A stretch of DNA of 11,014 nucleotides from Acetatifactor sp. (GTDB lineage Bacteria; Bacillota; Clostridia; Lachnospirales; Lachnospiraceae). This document shows, one piece after another, positions 7,789-11,014 of this stretch (position 1 is its first letter; each line of letters begins with the position of its first letter). The notes beneath the pieces are model-generated. The model did no database searches. It was given only the letters and a program-made list of their open reading frames with translations, and was not told the DNA's origin. The stretch spans positions 1 to 11,014 of the forward strand of contig JAILPF010000124.1 of NCBI GenBank assembly GCA_024699575.1, given 5' to 3'. Both the position numbers and the translations under genes were made by a program.

Positions 7789-8468
7789 GCTTTTATCACC
7801 TCGTCATTCAATATTTTTCCATCTCCAATCGTGATAATTCTATCTGCTTGAAACGCAATTTTATCGTCGTGCGTAATCAGCAAAATCGTCTGATTGAATT
7901 TCTGGTTATAATATTTTAAGAGGTCCACTACTTCTCTGCTTGATTTACTGTCAAGATTTCCTGTGGGTTCATCCGCCAGAATGAAAGAGGGTTCATTTAT
8001 CAAAGCTCTGCCAATCGAAACTCTTTGCTGTTGTCCTCCCGACATCTGCCCCGGCAGATGCTTCGCTCTTGTCTCAAGTCCTAACGTTGAAACAATATCA
8101 TTCAATCTTTTTTTATCTTCCAGCCTTCCGTCAAGAAGCCAGGGCAACATGATGTTCTCCTCTGCTGTCAAGGTTGGTATCAGATTATAGAATTGGTAAA
8201 TCATACCGATGTTTCTGCGTCTGAAAATGGAGCGCTCATCATCACTCATCTCAAAGATTTTCTTTCCATCTATGCTGACGGAACCGGACGTAGGGAAATC
8301 AATGCCACTTATCAGATTCATCAGCGTAGATTTACCGGAGCCGGAAGCACCGACGACTGCCACGAATTCCCCTCTTTTCACTGAAAAAGAGATTTTATCC
8401 AGCGCGACAACCTTTGCCTCCCCATCCCCATATGTTTTTGTCAATTCAGAAACTTGTAATACAGTCAT
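7785..8468 (-). CDS. ABC transporter ATP-binding protein A (MacB/LolD/BceA type)
   Basis: ATPase partner of permease A, 227 residues. Walker A GASGSGKS (40-47), Q-loop Gln92 in YQFYNLIP, signature MSGGQQQR (142-149; Met replaces the first Leu), Walker B FILADEP (162-168) with Glu167, D-loop GNLDS (170-174) and switch His200 all align position for position with ATPase B, showing that the two cassettes are paralogous. ATG 8468 has a strong AAGGAG 7 nt upstream. It ends in an ATGA overlap with permease A. A 90-bp gap separates it from kinase A, whereas the other junctions in this cassette overlap, suggesting an internal promoter. Confidence 0.96.
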   Translation of the reverse strand: MTVLQVSELTKTYGDGEAKVVALDKISFSVKRGEFVAVVGASGSGKSTLMNLISGIDFPTSGSVSIDGKKIFEMSDDERSIFRRRNIGMIYQFYNLIPTLTAEENIMLPWLLDGRLEDKKRLNDIVSTLGLETRAKHLPGQMSGGQQQRVSIGRALINEPSFILADEPTGNLDSKSSREVVDLLKYYNQKFNQTILLITHDDKIAFQADRIITIGDGKILNDEVIKA

Positions 8469-8515
8469 TTCATTTCTCCTTCTTCTTGATTTATGTTCAG
8501 CCTATCAAAAGAAAA

Positions 8516-8563
8516 TGACTGTCACATGACTATTCAGAAAAAGAAAGTGACGTTTTAGTCACT
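8516..8563 (-). promoter_or_regulatory. GTCA/TGAC dyad cluster and terminator-like hairpin before ATPase A
   Basis: Five GTCA/TGAC half-sites fall within 46 bp (8516, 8521, 8527, 8548 and 8558), forming TGAC-T-GTCA, GTCA-CA-TGAC and AGTGAC-N6-GTCACT. The last (8546-8563) can fold in minus-strand RNA as a 6-bp stem with loop UAAAAC followed by UUUCUUUUU. It overlaps the kinase A stop and looks like a weak attenuator. A poor -10 (CATAAA, 8495-8490) lies downstream without a good -35. This may be the operator of response regulator A; its sequence differs from the cassette B palindrome. Regulator identity is inferred. Confidence 0.4.
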
Positions 8564-9383
8564 GAAAGAACTTAAGTCTAACCAAAGTTCCCTGACCATG
8601 CTCTCCGAAATCCATATCAATATCCCCTCCCTGACCTCTCATGATAGAGAGTGCAAACGGCAATCCGATTCCAAAGCCGTTGTCATTGGTCGAGTACTTG
8701 AATCGCTGAAACATGGCTGCGTACATACTTTTATCCATTCCCACGCCACAGTCCTTTACAGAAATCCATTGATACATTGCGTTGGAACCGCTGTCTATCA
8801 CTATCTTCCCACCTTCAGGCGAATGTTCTATCGCGTTTTTTACAATGTTGAGCAACGCTTCAGCCGTCCACCCTGCATCACAATCTATCACACAATCATG
8901 GATGATTTCTATGCTCTGCTCCTTTATATCCACAAGAATACTGACCGCAGGAAGCACTTTTTCGCAGATTTCTGAGACCTTTACCGGTTTCATGGAAAAT
9001 GTTAATGCACCCGCATCAATTTTGGTCATCTTGAGTAACGTCCCCACCAGCCATTCCATTTTATTTAATGAGAACTTGATATTTCTGATAAATTCCTGCT
9101 GTTTTTCAGGCTCCGCCACCTCCAGAAGCTCTGTCATAATGTTCATGGAAGTGATTGGAGTTTTCAACTGATGTGAAATATCCGCCATATATTCCGCCAG
9201 CACATTTCTTTGCTTTTCAAGATTTATCAATTGTTCATTCTGGGCATTCAAAATAGCATATATGTCATTCTTTAGAATAGAAAAAGCACCTTCCCTGTTG
9301 TCTCTTATATCGATTTGTTCGCCGGAAGAATAGCTTTTTAATCTTTCCGACAAGTCCTCAATTTCTTTTTTACTAACCCACAC
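8559..9383 (-). CDS. Sensor histidine kinase A, no transmembrane segment
   Basis: HisKA/HATPase_c kinase of 274 residues, partner of response regulator A. Residues 5-65 form a charged linker of the type that normally follows membrane helices in Firmicutes kinases, but no hydrophobic segment precedes it. H-box ADISHQLKTPIT carries His71. Then come N-box NIVKNAIEHS (179-188, Asn183), G1 DCGVGM (211-216), F-box FQRF (225-228) and G2 GFGIGL (236-241), so the catalytic core is intact. As in kinase B, Gln follows the His. The start is GTG at 9383, overlapping regulator A by 11 bp, with AGGGGG (9399-9394) 10 nt upstream. The TGA stop lies in a hairpin arm. Cytoplasmic location is inferred from the absent helices. 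Confidence 0.93.
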   Translation of the reverse strand: MWVSKKEIEDLSERLKSYSSGEQIDIRDNREGAFSILKNDIYAILNAQNEQLINLEKQRNVLAEYMADISHQLKTPITSMNIMTELLEVAEPEKQQEFIRNIKFSLNKMEWLVGTLLKMTKIDAGALTFSMKPVKVSEICEKVLPAVSILVDIKEQSIEIIHDCVIDCDAGWTAEALLNIVKNAIEHSPEGGKIVIDSGSNAMYQWISVKDCGVGMDKSMYAAMFQRFKYSTNDNGFGIGLPFALSIMRGQGGDIDMDFGEHGQGTLVRLKFFQ

Positions 9384-10029
9384 GATATCCTATCCCCCTA
9401 ACGGTTTCAATCTCCAAAGCATCTCCCACTTTTTCGCGAAGTCGTTTAATATAGACCGTCAGAGTATTATCCTCAACAAAGCTTCCATCCACATCCCATA
9501 TTCTTTCCAATATCTGGGCTCTTGTGAGCAAAATCCCCCTGTTCGTGGCAAATATCAACAACAATCTATATTCCAGGGCAGTAAGTTCCACCAGCTGCTC
9601 TCCTATATACACTTTGCCGGATTTAGTATCAATCTTCAGCTTTCCAAGGTGAATCATTTCCGTATTACTGCCATCATTTCTCTCAAGCGTCCTCTTGACT
9701 CTGGCTAATAGTTCCCTGACTTTGAAGGGTTTTACCACATAGTCATCCGCGCCCTCGTCAAAAGCACGAACAATGTTTGCTTCATCATCTACCACTGTCA
9801 AGAAAATAACCGGAACACTTTTTTCTTGTAGCCTGTGACTTACTTCAAACCCGGTACCATCAGGAAGCTGCAAATCCAGAATTGCTAAATCAAATGAACC
9901 CTTTTCTATTTCTGAAAATGCCTTTTTCAGCGTCGCAGCATGTATCGGTTCATAGCCCTCCATACTAAGAGCATAAGTAAGTCCTGATGCTATCATGACA
10001 TCGTCTTCTAACACCAAAATCTTTTTCAT
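9373..10029 (-). CDS. OmpR-family response regulator A
   Basis: DNA-binding response regulator of 218 residues. The receiver has acidic residues Glu8-Asp9-Asp10, phosphoacceptor Asp52 in AILDLQLPDG, switch Thr78 and Lys100 in VVKPF. The C-terminal winged helix (about 125-217) includes EDNTLTVYIKRLREKVG and ends GIGYRVG. ATG 10029 has AGGGGGG 9 nt upstream. Only 21 bp separate it from the GH76 stop, with no terminator, so the two may share a transcript. It overlaps kinase A by 11 bp. The recognition helix differs from regulator B (TLTVYIKRLREKV against ALSVSVKRLRDKI), which fits the different dyads found before the two ATPase genes. Confidence 0.95.
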   Translation of the reverse strand: MKKILVLEDDVMIASGLTYALSMEGYEPIHAATLKKAFSEIEKGSFDLAILDLQLPDGTGFEVSHRLQEKSVPVIFLTVVDDEANIVRAFDEGADDYVVKPFKVRELLARVKRTLERNDGSNTEMIHLGKLKIDTKSGKVYIGEQLVELTALEYRLLLIFATNRGILLTRAQILERIWDVDGSFVEDNTLTVYIKRLREKVGDALEIETVRGIGYRVG

Positions 10030-10050
10030 AGCAGTGTTCCCCCCTACTGT

Positions 10051-11014
10051 CTAGTTCATCCCGGCTGCCATCTCAAGTATCATCATTCCGCTGAGATGCT
10101 GGGCCAAATCAACCACACCTGCAGGCTGTTGATCCAGCTTGGCTCCGATGATTCCTCTAGTGTCCATTCCTTTCTCACAGATTACCCGGGCGTTTTCCAA
10201 AATCATTTCTTTGATATCCTTCGCATCCTGTGTAAAGAGCACCAGTTCTGTAAAGTAACGAATCATAATCCCCTTAAACAGTCCGCAGTCATCCTTCCCC
10301 TCGTAGGGAATCACCCCGCCAAATGCATCACAAAGTCTTTTCTTTGCAGCTGCCGCAATTCGAAATGCCAGTGTCAAATCTTCCTGCTTTTTACCGATTT
10401 TATATCTCTCCAAAGCAGCACCTGCCATAACACCCTGACAATAGGTAAAATCCCACTCATAATCGATTTTACCATCGCCCAGTCGATTGATGCCGTCATA
10501 GACAATCCCCTGCCCAACATCCATCAGGTGGTCTCTGTTCCACTCAAAAATACGATTGCCCCACGCAAGGTCCTCTTCTCTTCCCAGTCTCTGGAAGAGA
10601 CGGTATGCAAGAATGGCGGCCGGTGCATTTGCGGGTGTATTTTTGTAATCGAGCTGGTCCTTTTTCCAAGCCAAACCACCGGATTGAAAGTCATTCCAAG
10701 CAGTCTTGATATCCTCCCAGATAGTTAAGACATTATCAAGATATTGCTTCTCTTTTGTGACATCATAAAGCCGAAGCTGTGCCAACGCCATCCATTCCAT
10801 ATCGTCATACCAATTGTTTAAAAAGGTATTCCCGTTCTCACGATAGGTTCCTGCAAGCTCCGCACGAATCCGCTCCATATACCTTTCATCATTGGTCCTG
10901 ATATATCCATCCAGCAGTGCATCAATCACATGCGCATGCCACCAATAGACAAATTTATCCTCCGGGTTGGCCGGCAGATGCTGCTCAAATACTCCCCGCT
11001 GTTCATTCCAGAAT
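10051..11014 (-). CDS. Glycoside hydrolase family 76 protein (N-terminus beyond window)
   Basis: The frame is open to the right edge; 320 codons plus stop (TAG, 10053-10051) are visible. A GTG at 10929 is internal: upstream codons continue the domain (FVYWWHAHVIDALLDGY, visible residues 21-37). GH76 enzymes are endo-alpha-1,6-mannanases or transglycosylases; their paired catalytic aspartates appear here in NNWYDDMEWMA (visible residues 67-77, Asp70-Asp71). The WW motif, the DFTYCQGVM segment and the alpha-helical (alpha/alpha)6-barrel character also fit. GH76 domains run about 350 residues, so probably only a few dozen residues are missing, including any signal peptide; location in the cell cannot be judged. 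Likely substrate: an alpha-1,6-mannose backbone, as in fungal mannan or mannose-containing lipoglycans. Its link to the downstream regulators may be only positional. Confidence 0.88.
   Translation of the reverse strand, partial: FWNEQRGVFEQHLPANPEDKFVYWWHAHVIDALLDGYIRTNDERYMERIRAELAGTYRENGNTFLNNWYDDMEWMALAQLRLYDVTKEKQYLDNVLTIWEDIKTAWNDFQSGGLAWKKDQLDYKNTPANAPAAILAYRLFQRLGREEDLAWGNRIFEWNRDHLMDVGQGIVYDGINRLGDGKIDYEWDFTYCQGVMAGAALERYKIGKKQEDLTLAFRIAAAAKKRLCDAFGGVIPYEGKDDCGLFKGIMIRYFTELVLFTQDAKDIKEMILENARVICEKGMDTRGIIGAKLDQQPAGVVDLAQHLSGMMILEMAAGMN

Noticed and set aside
10096..10728. Plus-strand open frame (210 codons) opposite the GH76 gene
   Set aside because: It is antisense to a gene with catalytic motifs, and its Cys/Ser/Leu-rich product resembles nothing I know.
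10929..10929. GTG at 10929 as the start of the GH76 gene
   Set aside because: Upstream in-frame codons encode conserved GH76 sequence up to the window edge, so the gene is truncated by the window, not short.
1..11014. Mobile element, CRISPR array, tRNA or rRNA
   Set aside because: No transposase, terminal repeats, spaced repeats or cloverleaf-like sequence were seen; the window is densely filled by the genes listed.

Overview
All genes lie on the minus strand, so the window reads biologically from right to left. Moderate GC, strong AGGAG-type ribosome sites, tightly overlapping genes, OmpR-family two-component systems beside FtsX-type ABC transporters, a GH76 glycosidase and a CotH-family lipoprotein suggest a Gram-positive gut-type Clostridia, most likely Lachnospiraceae. 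This is inferred from gene content; no rRNA or other marker is present.

Layout in transcription order: (1) the 3' part of a GH76 family (alpha-1,6-mannanase-like) gene, cut by the right edge (10051-11014). (2) Cassette A: response regulator A (9373-10029), histidine kinase A (8559-9383), ABC ATPase A (7785-8468) and permease A (5803-7788, one large ectodomain). (3) Cassette B, in the same order: response regulator B (5134-5796), histidine kinase B (4288-5133), ABC ATPase B (3494-4180) and permease B (988-3501, two large ectodomains). (4) A CotH-kinase-family lipoprotein gene (1-899), cut by the left edge. No stretch over about 110 bases lacks a gene, and I see no RNA gene, CRISPR array or mobile element.

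Most junctions overlap or are nearly so (21-bp gap, 11-bp overlap, 4-bp overlap, 6-bp gap, 0-bp gap, 8-bp overlap), so the locus looks like one long operon. The exceptions are informative. Each cassette has one real gap, always between kinase and ATPase (90 bp in A, 107 bp in B). Both gaps hold dyad-symmetric motifs that look like targets of the cassette's own regulator. Gap B carries a perfect 18-bp palindrome containing TTACA-N4-TGTAA, the form described for BceR-type regulators. The 88-bp gap before the CotH gene has an extended -10 promoter and a 12-bp inverted repeat that would hide the ribosome site only in read-through RNA.

Working model (inference): each transporter acts on an envelope-active compound or envelope component. 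Each kinase lacks any membrane segment, so its signal probably comes through the transporter or from the cytoplasm. Each regulator then raises expression of its own transporter. The substrates are not visible from sequence.
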